Shown here in pieces: positions 1-13,100 of a stretch of DNA of 64,000 nucleotides. The DNA comes from Linepithema humile. Lineage: Eukaryota > Arthropoda > Insecta > Hymenoptera > Formicidae. The position numbers and the translations under genes were made by a program. Location of the stretch: NCBI RefSeq assembly GCF_040581485.1, contig NC_090132.1:25617911-25681910 (forward strand), given 5' to 3'. The notes beneath the pieces were generated by a model. That model did no database searches. It was not told the origin of the DNA and was given only the letters and a program-made list of their open reading frames with translations. Position 1 is the stretch's first letter; every line of letters starts with the position of its first letter.

Positions 1-29
1 CTATATATGTATATATATATATGTGTATA

Positions 30-65
<36 letters not shown>

Positions 66-148
66 TGTATGTATGTATGTATGTATGTATGTATGTATGT
101 ATGTATGTATATATATATATGTATATATATATATAAATATATATAAGA
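1..148. repeat. TATG/TA microsatellite
   Basis: This is a simple-sequence tract of repeated ATGT tetranucleotides flanked by TA dinucleotides. Short ORFs across it on both strands are translations of the repeat and are not genes. The tract lies downstream of the Lasp stop codon. Confidence 0.95.
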
Positions 149-1150
149 ATGTATATATAAGGCACGTTGTATTGTTTTCTTTTGACTAAAAATGTGAGGG
201 AAGATTTGTTGCCATCAAGAGAAAAGAAAAAGAGATTAGATATCATGATTAAAATAGTATTTTGAAGATCTTTGAAAAAGTAAGAGAATCAGAACGGACA
301 ATATTATAAAAACAAGTAGAATGTAGTGTTATAAATGCAAAATAATCAGAAAAAACCTGACTAATCGTAATATATTAGTCAGAATTTATAACAAGTAACA
401 TAAAATTCTCATCATTGTAAAAAGAATGATTAACAGAAAACCCATAAAGAACCTTTGAATTAAATAAAATTATTGTATTTTCTTGATTTCTATATTTTAG
501 CTATGTAATTTTAATTGGTTAAAAGAATAAGAAAATATTAAAACAAAGAAATAATGTTTGAGAAGTTTATAAAAAATAATAACAAAGAAAGTAATGTTTC
601 ACAAGAAAGTGAAAAAAATTACAAGAAAAATTTGTTAGACTTGCTTCTTCCCAATTTGTGTCAAAACACGCATCACCTCATAAGCTGTCAGAATTTTAAT
701 TATTATCGGCACAATTTATCGCAATTATGTAGTTTGGTCCCATCATGGAATTCTAGCATATAAAACTATGTTCGACATTCGAGCGTACTCGCGTTAACTT
801 GGATATTTACGAAGCACGAAGCCCCCGTGCATTTGTAAAGCAGACCTTAAAAATTATAATTTTCAAATTTATCTCTCTATTATCGGCAAATAGTTTGCGA
901 GTAAAATATTCGATTTTATGAAAATTCTGTACGAAACTTGTTATCTAAAATGTCTGATTTTCTAAGATGATTCGCCGTTTCGATCAAAGGAATAACAAGA
1001 GCCGCAAGTAGAAGCGTTAATCTCGAGTATTATATCGCGAATTTTTTACTTTATGCCGTCTCTCCCTTCAGCAGTACGCTCCGTTTGAGCGCTGTGATCG
1101 AAGCGGCGATAATCAACGGTTAGCGAATGAAAGCTCGACCTGAAAAATGT
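149..1150. other. AT-rich flank downstream of Lasp, probably including its 3' UTR
   Basis: No gene is recognised here. The part next to 1150 should hold the Lasp 3' UTR, because Lasp is transcribed leftward. I found no convincing polyadenylation signal, so the transcript end is not placed. A 69-codon ORF at 554-763 has no recognisable features. Confidence 0.4.
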
Positions 1151-4100
1151 TTAAATCTGTGCCGGTTCGACATAATTAGCAGGTAGCATGCCATGTCGCC
1201 CCGTACGTTGCACCAATCCAGTCATCCAACCCTCGTCGACGGCCGTGCAATTGACAATCAAATCGCCGTCGCAGAAGCTTACTTCATCGAGATCTTGCGC
1301 TTCGTAGTCATACATCGCTCTGTACACTCTCTGCAAAAATAAAATATTTTTATAAAAAGAAAAAAAAATAAAACATTTGCTTTATTTAAGACACATCGAA
1401 TTCTGTTTACACAGTAGTCTTTTGTAGTTCGTAATTTTCAATATTCAAATAAAATATAATGATCAGCAATATCAGTAAACAGTAATTAAAAATTTACCCC
1501 AACGTTGGAGGATGGTGGTGGAGGTTGATGCTGCTGTTGATGCTGAATTTGATGTTGAGGTTGATGCTGAGAGACGTGATTATTGTTCGTGTTGGCTGGC
1601 GTTAACGATCCATAATATTCGTTCACTGGATCAATATCAGCGACCGAACCGATTTTTCGTGTCGGTGGATTCGTCACTGCAATGTATTTTTATGTATAAT
1701 ATGCAGATAATTTTCTACATTTACACATGCTACTAAATGCTTAATTCGTTTCATTGTTAATTAACGGAAATATTTTTAGATCCGCCGCAGAAGCTTTAGT
1801 GACGAATAAACACGGAAGCAGAAAGAAGAACGTTGAACAGAAGCGATTACACTTTCTACTTTCCCAACAAGGCAAACATGTCGTAACAATTAATTCCAGT
1901 GCAAATTGCTTCGCTGATGAATCGCGTGAGATGCAGGTACAATGATGCAAATATAAAAAGAGCGTTTAAATCTGACAAGCAATAATAGAACTTTAGGCGA
2001 CATCACAATTTAAGGCCGCAATAATACTGGGGATACAATAGAAGTAGCTGAACATTGTCTAAGTCATCGTGAAGAGTAATTCAAGAGTAAGCCCAATCTA
2101 CTCAATCTAATTATGCGGGTTCCATCCCGCATGATCGTAACATGGTCATAAAATGCGAATAAGTCATCGCAATAGAAAACGCTTCATTAAAATCCCCCCT
2201 TCGTTAAATTTTCGCAAATCTCTATTACTGATATTCAATACACCTAATATACAATTATCTCTCTGCGGACATAGCCGAAAGAAATTAAATCTCAAATATC
2301 AATCAATTAATTAAATGTGACTAATAATATAAAAATCAAAACATAAAAAATAATAGCGTTACGTATTAAATATAAATACAAATTATGTTCATCTGTTGCT
2401 TGCAAGATATTTGTTCAATAAACGATCATTATGATATTCTTTTATGTAATTAAACATTATTTATGACGTTAATAAACATTATTCGCGTTCTTCTAAATCA
2501 ATGTTATTAATGGTACAATTAAACTAAATTATAATAAGAAAGTATAGCGTAGTCATGCAACGTCCACAGCGAAAAGTTGCAGTGATTGCAATCGCGAAGG
2601 TAAACGCACCTGGTCCCTTGTCGCTCGTATAAATGACAGTAGTAGCAGCTTGCCTTGCGGAATAGGGACTCGGCCTCGCTTCGCTAAGGGGATCGTAATC
2701 GGCGATCCTACCTGGTGTCCTCTGTACCGGCGAATTCGCCGTTCTTGCAGGCGGCGGATTGGCGTTTATACTCGATGCAGGGGCGATCGTGCCGTCTGTG
2801 TACTCTACGTACTCTATATCAACAAAGCACAGAGAAGCTAGCGATACGATTAATGAGAAGCGAGGCGAACACTCCGCCCACCACGAACGTGTAGCGAATA
2901 CTGGATTATGAATTGTGGATATTGAAATGACACAAAACGTTGTTATCCTTCGTCCATCCGAATTTTACACTGTTTGGTGAATTGAACAATATGAAAAAAC
3001 TCTGTTATTAATTATATTTAGTAAATTGATGATTACGTAAATATCGCTCTGTAAATAATTATTTATTAATAATTTAAAAAATTATTATTCATATATGTGA
3101 TATTAAACCCATGAATTTGTAGTGTGCGTGTGAAACTCGCGTATTATTCCGTGGAAACTCATTAATTATTCAAAGTTCTGGCTTTATTTCTAATAGTTCT
3201 AAAGTTCCTGACAGATAAGATAAATAAATCTGGTCGTAAATCAAAGAATATGGCTTAAGACAAACTGGAACACCAGGCTGTGTCTCAATTTATCTTCCGA
3301 TTTTTGATCATTTTTTGTCAGATTTTAAAAACTTTAGAATTTAACTCTTTAAGTTTTTAACTCTCAATGATTAATGAGTTTCCACGAAATAATACGCCAG
3401 CTTCACACACACAAATTTGTACGATTATTAATAGCGAATAATTAGATAATTTATTAATGAATAGATTGTGAAACACATTGATGTACAAAAAAAGATACTC
3501 CCAGTTGTTACAAAAAAATTACATTTTGATCAAAATATTTCCCCCAACAGATTTTGTGATAGGAAGCTTACGATTTTTTTACGACAGCATTATGATTACA
3601 GTTTACGCCTAATGAATTTTTGCTATGAAATAATAGAACTCATGTGATACGTAATGCGTGGTGATTATATTTATCATCATTTGAATATATAAGATATAAC
3701 TGAAGAAGTACGATATTGTAGCAACAAACCCGATCGAAGAAAAAATGTAGAAACCACTTACCTATTTGTTCGCCATTTTCTCCGGTCATTGTCCTCTTTT
3801 GCTCCATAATTGCCTTCTTCTCAAGCTCACCGTGATAGGCGACATTCGAGATAATCTTACTGTTCTGCTTGATTCTGAGAGTCTCCGGATCGTCTGCCAC
3901 CTGCGTAAACTTCCCCTTCGCTTTCTCAAACTCGGCATGATACTTCACGTTACTCTGTATCTTCGTGTTCTCCGCGATACGCTTCAGCTCCGGTGTCTCC
4001 GCCATCGTGGTGGCTTTGGCTTTTGGTATGTGTCTGCAATGAGAAAGTAAAACATCATCGTCAATTGTTATAGTCACGAGGAATTCTTTATTTTAAATTA

Positions 4101-7100
4101 AAGCAGATTTGTTTGGCAGAAGTATTCCGGAATTAAATTTTTGTCAAATAAATTCAAAGACGTCTCGAGTTTAAAATGCAAATTCTTCATTTTCAGAACA
4201 CCCGGTACGTCTTGTTTCAGGCGAGAATTTCAGTGTCGTATTTCTTTCTCCTTACCGAGAATATCTCGTATATATGAGCCTCTCACATTATTTTACATAG
4301 ATTCCCCCGGGCAGCCTCCTCCACAAAGGAAACATGGAAGTTCGCTGAATAATGCAAGTTCCGAGTGAGTGACAAGCGGTCAACGACGTCACTGTTATCG
4401 TGAGCATCCTTTGTGCAGTACATCGATTATAACGGGCGCGAAGAGGAGAGCAAAATAAAGCGAACTTATGTTCCTCGACGTGGAGATTACGCAGCGGAAT
4501 TCGAAAAATTCGTACATGATACGCACAGTGAGTTAATAACTGGTACAAGTGATAATATTTGTATTCCTGCTATCAACGTTACTCCACGCAGCAGCGTTAT
4601 CTGCAGCAGCGTAGCAGAAATTCGAGTTTCTTCCAGACATTAGATGCGTGGAATTTATATGCGAACGATCTGAAAGGCCTTGCAAGAACTCTTTCAGTTT
4701 CGTCTCCCTAACTTAATTTCTATTTAACAAAAATTTCAATCTTAATCTATTTTTAGTATAAAGTATGAGCTGGAATATATCAGCTTGCACTTGATAACGT
4801 CATACAAAGTTATAGACACAGTCGTATTTTTTTTAATCGCATTGTTCAGACATTATATTTTTTTAAATACAATTAAAAGACTACAAAGCGCGTTTAATCG
4901 TGAGAAGATGTACAGTGAGTCACAAAATTATTCGCTCAGTCGAGAATGCAACAAAGATGAATGAAATAATGAGACGACAAAGGACTTTTTGAAATTTTTT
5001 TATTTGGAAATACATAATTTACAGTTCAATATAACAGAATCGTAAAAAAAATTTGAAACATTGTGGTTTATAATTACAGAAAAACAGGTCATAACAATTC
5101 TTTACACGTTTTCACGTCATAAAATTATTCGCTTATTTTGTAGAAATTATTATTTTAATAAAATTAATACTTAGTGGGATACCCTTTTTGTTTTATAACT
5201 TCGGCAAGTCTTTTTGGCATCAATCCTACTATTTTTTTTAAATAATCGCTGTCTATTTTTTGCCATTCCTCTTGTAATCTATTTTGCAACTCAGTTTTGC
5301 TTGTAATAGAATGTTTGCGTATTTTAATATCTAACATATTCCACACCATCTCTATTAGATTCAAGTCGAAGGACTGAGATGGAGTTTTCAATATTTTTGG
5401 ACAATTATACAACAACCATTCCTGTCTAATCTAGATGGATGCTTAGGATCGTTGTCCTGATAAAAGTGGAAATTGTTTGGGATCCCCGTCTCCTGAGCAC
5501 TTTGCTTCAAATTCTTTTTCAAAATGTCTAAATATATTATCTTCCATCATTCTGTCCATCGTTCCTGTAATAATGTGTAGTTTTCCAACACCTTGATAAC
5601 TGATGCACCCTCAAACCATTACATGACCGCCTCTGTGTTTAATTGTACTACACAGGTTCTTGGGATTCAACTCCGCGTTTGATTTTCTCCAAACTTTTCG
5701 ATGGCCGCCGGAGCCCCAAATATTAAATTTGCTTTCATCGCAAAATATAACATTATGCCAAAATTCCGGAGGCTTTGAAATAAATTTTGTAGCAAATTCT
5801 ATTCTTTTTTTCCTATTAAGTTCACTTACGTAAGGTTTTCTTCTAACTACACGACTGTTGTACCCGTTATTCCGTAGTACTCTTCGAATTATTTCGTGAA
5901 ACTTCTTTTTTAGAGAAATTTTGAAAAAGTGAGTATTCGGGAGCACTTATCTTCGGATTTTCTTTAACTTTTCTAACTACGAAACGCTGTTTTGTTTTCT
6001 ATTCGCCCTTCTTCTTCGTATCGTTTAATAACGTATCGCACCGTCGAATAACTTTTGCAAACAATACTTCCAATTTCTCTTAAAGATTTACCATTTTTCC
6101 AATAAAAAATAATTAATTTCCTAATTTCTAGATTTGTTTCTTTGCTTTTTCTGCCCATGATAATGAATTATTGAAACGAGAAGTTATAAATGGAAATGGT
6201 TATAATGAAATGCTTACTGAATGCTTTTCTATGTTATACTGACTATCTTAAGCAACAATCAGAAACAAATGCCCATCGAAGTTTGTAGATTGCATTTGTT
6301 TTAGCCGGTTCGTAGCGTAAGCGAATAATTTTGTGACGTGAAAACATGTAAAGAATTGTTATGACCTGTTTTTCTGTAATTATAAACCACAATGTTTCAA
6401 ATTTTTTTACGATTCTGTTATATTGAACTGTAAATTATGTATTTCCAAATAAAAAAATTTCAAAAAGTCCTTTGTTGTCTCATTATTTTATTCATTTTTG
6501 TTGCATTCTCGACTGAGCGAATAATTTTGTGACTCACTGTACATTTTTTAATACATCACTCTTAAGGATTATATATGTACACAGAATGTTGAGCACATTG
6601 CAATTACAAGAACTTATTAATTAAGCGCGTAAAAAGTGATGCTGAAACCGCCGCGCAATTAACATACTGCGGCGAATTAAGCGTGCATTTAAGCCAGCTA
6701 TTTTAAGCGGCGCGAGCGCACGATGAAAACGAGCGGATAATTAGTACCGCACGCGTAAAGCGCTTTTCTTTGCTATACGTGATGCGAATTAGAATAGGAA
6801 AATCATATTAATCGACCGATAACCAGGTGAGCCGAGTGAAATTCGATAGAAACTTTCTGCCCGGCAAGTCGACCGATTTAATCACGGTGCAGCTAACTAT
6901 CCAGTACACTTATCGAGATAGAAATCGGCGCGTATAAACACGTAATCATATGCATACGCCTGTGGTAAATGACACGCGTGAGAATGCATTTCGATGGCGA
7001 TGCGTGAACGTGTCGACAGTATCGTGTCGCGACCTGCGTTAAAAAATGTTGCTGTTTGCGCAACTGCGGAAACACTTTGCATTGTATTAAATAGGAAATC

Positions 7101-10100
7101 TGGTACATTGAACCTGTTACTCGCTGCTACTTTCCACTATGCTTCACGTTCTGAATATATTATAATATATAAGAAGTACATTTACCCTTCGTGGAAACCC
7201 ATTTCTAAATTAAAATTCTCGTTTTTTATTCGTGTAATCAAAAAACACTAATTTATCGTCACAAGTTAAATTAAAGCGCAAAAATAACTTTTTCGAAAAT
7301 CAATTATCCCAACAACAGTAATAAATTCGTCTTTTCTTTTTTATGCTAATCATAATCAGCTTTGTATTCGCGCATGAGATAATCATCGAAAGTAAATTGT
7401 GTACAGCGACTTGAAATGAATGAGTATAGCAGGATAAGATAAGTAACTCTGTCTCGCGCGAGATGTAATCGAGATTTGTGTCACGACTTCGTTTCCCATA
7501 TACGGTTGCCTGCGCGTTGTCTCGCTCGGTAATTGTGCCACGCGATTACACAATACGCCGGTGCACCATGCACGAATAATAGACGCACATTCTGCCTCTC
7601 TTTGTGTCCGGACGAGATGAGGGATCGCGCGCGATATTCATTGTTCCACGCGCGACGAGGAAAAAATTATCTCATCGACCGATGCGCATTTGAATTCCTC
7701 GAATTCAGCGTGGAAAAAGAGAGCCGCTAAAAATAAACGTTGGGAATGGCTGCGAACGAAGAAAATTGGAAAACAATGCGTTCTGCGTCTTCTCATGCGA
7801 AATTGTTACGCGTTTCTAATGGTTGTATTGTGGATATAGTTAATAACATAATGAGCAGATGGAAGAGATAACAAGAATGTACTACGTAAATATTTTAGTT
7901 AGTATTTTGCAGATATAAGTAACTCATGATTCAACACACAGTTGTTCAGATAGCTAAATATTAGCAGTATGGGCAGATTGACAGCAAACTTAATAATCAA
8001 ATATTGTCAACCTGTCAATATCGCTAGCATTTTGCTTAATAGCAAATAAAAAATCTTAAAAACATATACAATATAATTGCATAATTACTTTGTAAATTCC
8101 TGTTCGGAAACAAATTCATTAGGAACTATATCGACCGGTTGCAGTGCAATATGCAACGAAGTATGATTCATCGAATCATTTAACTGCATATACATGTATG
8201 TGCGTAGCGCGATGACTAATCTTTTAATAAATGCTTATCTACCTATTAGAAGTATGATATATGCCTGTAATAATCTCTTTAATTAAACTTTACTTGCGCA
8301 TTTAACGTATACTTCAGACGGAAATTGTAAGTTTTATGCAGATGTAATGAATACGATTCAAATAAAATAACATAAAATATTTTATCTAAATGTCAATTTC
8401 AAATGATTAAACCACTTGTGAAATTATAATACATCTAATGCGTAATATGAAAATTCTTTTCTTTAAGAAAAAAATCATAATTTTATTTTGGCCGGATTTA
8501 ACGTAATATGCATATGTGATAATAATATACTTCTATAACTCTCAAATATAATTTTTATACGCAAATTTGTAATTAATGCTTATCGGCAACATTATAGATA
8601 ATAATTTTCTGCACATATGGCATAGTAGTATGAACTTCGTTTGCGCGCACGGTAGAACATGTTTCACATTATTCAGCAAAGCTTCTTCGGATTACCTGCT
8701 TACACGCCATACTACATGCTTGATTTATCGAATTACTACGAACATATACATACGTGAGTGCAGCCAATGCACCGAAGCAGATAACATCTGTCGCACCTGC
8801 TTATCACACCGGTCGAATAACAGTAGTATCGATGAATTATGGTTAATGAATATAACATCGCTTGATAAGCAAATAACTAAATACATTAAATAGTTACATT
8901 AACAATCAAGTTTGAAGATCGGTATTTTCTGACCTGATAACATAACTGATAAATTTAATTAATACTTTTGTACAAAGTTAATAAATTTGCAGGATTACAA
9001 ATTTAAAACGATTTATTTAATAATAATATCACAATCAAAAATATTTTATTTTCGTATTTCAATTATCTCAATTTAAGGAAATCTAAGAATCCGCATATCT
9101 ATACACATCATACATCTACGACCTTTAAAGTTAATAATAATATTTTTCAATATGAGTAAGAGTCGGATAAATGACGGCATAATGTCGGCGGAAACCGCAG
9201 TGCGCATTTCTCGTGAGAGCGATTACGTACAATATTACATTGATGCACACAATGTCCGTAAAGTCTGGCGCAACGACTTGCCGCAGGAGAAATTTCTCAG
9301 GGCGGGTCTATTGGATTCCGTTACTGCGGTTAAGTCTCGGATGGCTTCGGAACTTGCTGCTCGTCAATCCTGCCGACGACAAAGCGAAGCCATACCTCTT
9401 GTCCGCATTCTAGAAATTCTCGTGAAGGCCGAGACAAATACGCATAAAAATTCCCGGAAAAAAGATTCGTTCCATATTGTTTAAAAATCGTGAAATTTAT
9501 CACAATTACTTTACAATTAATATATTTTATTAGGATATAAAAATATTTTTTAAAAAATTGTAATTTTTTTACATAAAATAAATTAAAACATATTAAAATA
9601 ATTATAATTTGTATGTTTCTAGTAAAAAATTGAAACATGGATTAAGCTAAGATTAAGGTTAACCAACGTTAATGAAACTGAACCTACTTGTGATTTATTA
9701 TACAATCGTGTTTATTCGATTAAGAAATGTCACGTAAATCGTAATCAGTAATTGCTGTGATTTAATTAACTGTAGAAAATTTAACGCTTCTCATAAATAG
9801 GCACACTAATTTTCTGCGTTTGCCTTAGGCGTCTTGCTTGCAAATCTTAGCCTTTCAAATAAGAATATTATTTTCTCAACAGTAATTTATATCTCATGAA
9901 AGTTCTTATTCTCAAGAAAGAAGCAACGTACTTTTCAGAATATCATTTTCAATACAACAATAAAATTGAATACTTAGAATCTACTCGGCAAGCAAAATGT
10001 TAGCAATATTGACAGATTGACAGCAAATTTGATATCAATTAACTGTTAATCTGTCAAGAAACAGATTTTCTGCTTTCGAAACTATCTTGTAAAATATATC

Positions 10101-13100
10101 GATGCTCGCTTTCTACGACTTTTAGTAAACAAAAAGGCATATATTTAAAGAAATCAAGTTACTCTCTCTTTCTGACGTAATAATGCGAATCTCATATAAG
10201 TAATTTATGCGCGGCATTATGCACTCGCTTTCGATATCGCGCTGGAAACTCGTACGCGTCGCTCGATCATTCCGACTCGTTATGTGCAAATCGCGCGTTG
10301 TATTACGCAGGAGAGACAAATGCCGGATGCGAACGCCAGCGATTTACTTTTAATCGTAGATTTTCAACGCAAACGATTACGGCTTCGCACAGTGTGTACG
10401 TTGCAACGCGCTTATAAAATTTCAAATGCCCGCACGCGAGTGCAATGGTATTGGGGTCCAGAGGTGGGTGCATTGTGGGACAAGGTCGGTTCATCGTATC
10501 CGCGCAGACGGGCCACGGTAGGCTGGGCACCCCTTTACGACTAGCTGTTAAATTGTTCGAAGCTAAAAGTGCGGCCTGACAGGCGGCGGCGTTTCCTGTT
10601 CCATCTGCGCGCTGCGCGTCGAGACGAGCGATTCCCAAATGCAAATTGGCATGAGCGCGTTTACCCATTGCATTACTTAACCACTTTCATAAATTCGCCC
10701 AAGTATAGTCGCGTTTGAACCAGACTGAAATAAATAATATGCAACAAAAAGGAATGCAATTACATTTACATAAGAATTTTAAATGCTATTAAGAACGAAT
10801 AGATTTCAATAAAAAAATCTTGCAATTTGTAGTTAGCAGTCTTAAAAAATTCCCGATCAAGCTAAATCGCTTTAAAAACCGGAATGCGAAATGAAATAAA
10901 AATCTTATCGGCTTCCTTTGAAACACGTCATTAATATAGGCAACAAATTTTTTGCGATATTCCGGGATAAATCCGGCGCAGCGTGAATGAAGGAAAATAT
11001 TATCAATCTGTCGTCGAATATAAGCGCGAATTGCCGTGAGACGCAAGAGTGCGTCTCACATAGAAAAGATCGTCGTGGAGGGAAGTGAGTCATTCACGAT
11101 GAACCGATGACGATAGCACTGATGATATCATTCGTGCGAGTTTATTAAAATTTGGAAGAAAGGCGTGTTTCGTAGCTGCGTAGCAAGCATAGCGTGCCAA
11201 GATAACATGCGATTTGAAAGAGAGAAGAAAAGCTTAAAATAAAAAAGAACGCTTGGCAACAGAGTTTTTAAAAGGTCACGCTGTATCGTAGTATTTCTCA
11301 ACTTTTTTTATGAATTTGTCATTCGTACTTTCAATATTAATTGAATACAAACTGCTTATATATTTTTTTTAATTTTTTACACGAGAATTACGCATCTTAA
11401 AAAATAAGCTTACATAAAAATTCTATTTTATGTATAGCGATATGCTAAACTGAAATCATCGTGTAAGGAGGAAACGCGAATGTTGGAGTGAGGAAAGACG
11501 AGCTGAAAAAAGGTGCATGACCGAGAGATTCACACATGTTCTCTTTCGTTATCCGGTAGAGTGCTTAATCTGACGTATGTATATGTGTAATGCGTCGACG
11601 CGCGTATATACATATGTGGCAAGAGCCTGAGAGAACTCGGAACACGTGTTCAGTTAATTGTAACATTATATCTGTAAGAAGTAACTTTACTTAACTCGTG
11701 AGGCTCCCTCTTCGAGGCTCCTTTTCGATAATCTCTGATAAGCAAGCGAGTTTAGTCTCAAATAATGCCTTAAGTGCATCCGTAACAAATCGCTTAATGT
11801 GGAAACGCAAAGTGGAAGATAAAAAACAATAATGTACGTAATTGTCGTTTAAAAAATTCAATAGTATCGCTAAATTATATTACCGTAATAATTACGATTG
11901 TTGAAATGATGATTAAGATAAAAGCAGTTTCCGAAACATTATTTTTGAGTTTAATTTTTTAAATATTCTATATACAGTTTATTAAAGGCAAATTTAATTT
12001 TAAAAGCTCACGCTGTATCGTAGTATTTCTCAACTTTTTTAATGAATTTGTCATTCGTACTTTCAATATTAATTGAATACAATCTGCTTATATTTTTTTT
12101 TTTATTTTTTACGCGAGAATTACGCATCTTAAAAAATAAGCTTACATAAAAATTCTATTTTATGTATAGCGATATGCTAAATTGAAATCATCGTGTCATA
12201 TTTTACAACATATTTTACAATATTCAATCATTATTGTTCACACATTTAGCGAAATATTACGAAAAATGAATAAACAATAACTGTGTGGTGCATATCAAGA
12301 AAATGGAGAGACAAAAATAATGTACAAATTAAAATTGGTCCACATTGAAATAAAATAATAAGCAAAAGAGATAAAATTATAGCGTAAGGGATAAAAGAGA
12401 AGGCGGGCAGACGAACGAATGAATTTCACATGTGAGATGTTCTGCTTTGCCTACTCAGTACTTCCTCTGAAGCATTGCTGACACATACATGTCGCTATCG
12501 CGAAATACGAAATTCTCCTGATGAGATGTTATTCCTCTCACGTCATTGGCTTTCTGCATATTGTGCCTATTTCTTTTGATTAATTTCAAGAACCGCAAAT
12601 AACCTCAGGCGGAAAATAAATATGCCTTTACAAGTAAGCAACTTTCTGAGCAATAAAATACAATGCGAGATGCTTAAAAGAAGATATCAATAGCTCGAAG
12701 TAATGAAAGCTCGTAACGTAAACCTAAACGTGATTTATAGTGATTTATATTTTGTACAACAAATTGTACACACACAATCCTGTAGATTTAATGCATATAA
12801 TTCTGTTCCTAAGAACAACTTATTCAAACATGTAACATAACATTGTTAACGACAAGCGGTGTGGCACTTTGTAGTATTCAAATAGATTTAAAATATATTG
12901 ATATCCTGCTCCTTTTAATGTGTATCAATCTTATATTTATTAATATTTCCCCATCTGTAGATTAAACTCATAATTTTTCTTTGCATGTTTGAATAACACT
13001 TTTTCACAGAAAAAAGGATCGAAGAATCGCAAGCAAATTGTTTATCATTACATATATTACGCGTAATGTAAACAAAAAAAAAAAGAATCCTGAGTACATG

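Noticed and set aside
1..246. YIYIYI / CMYVCMYV ORFs
   Set aside because: Translations of the TATG/TA microsatellite.
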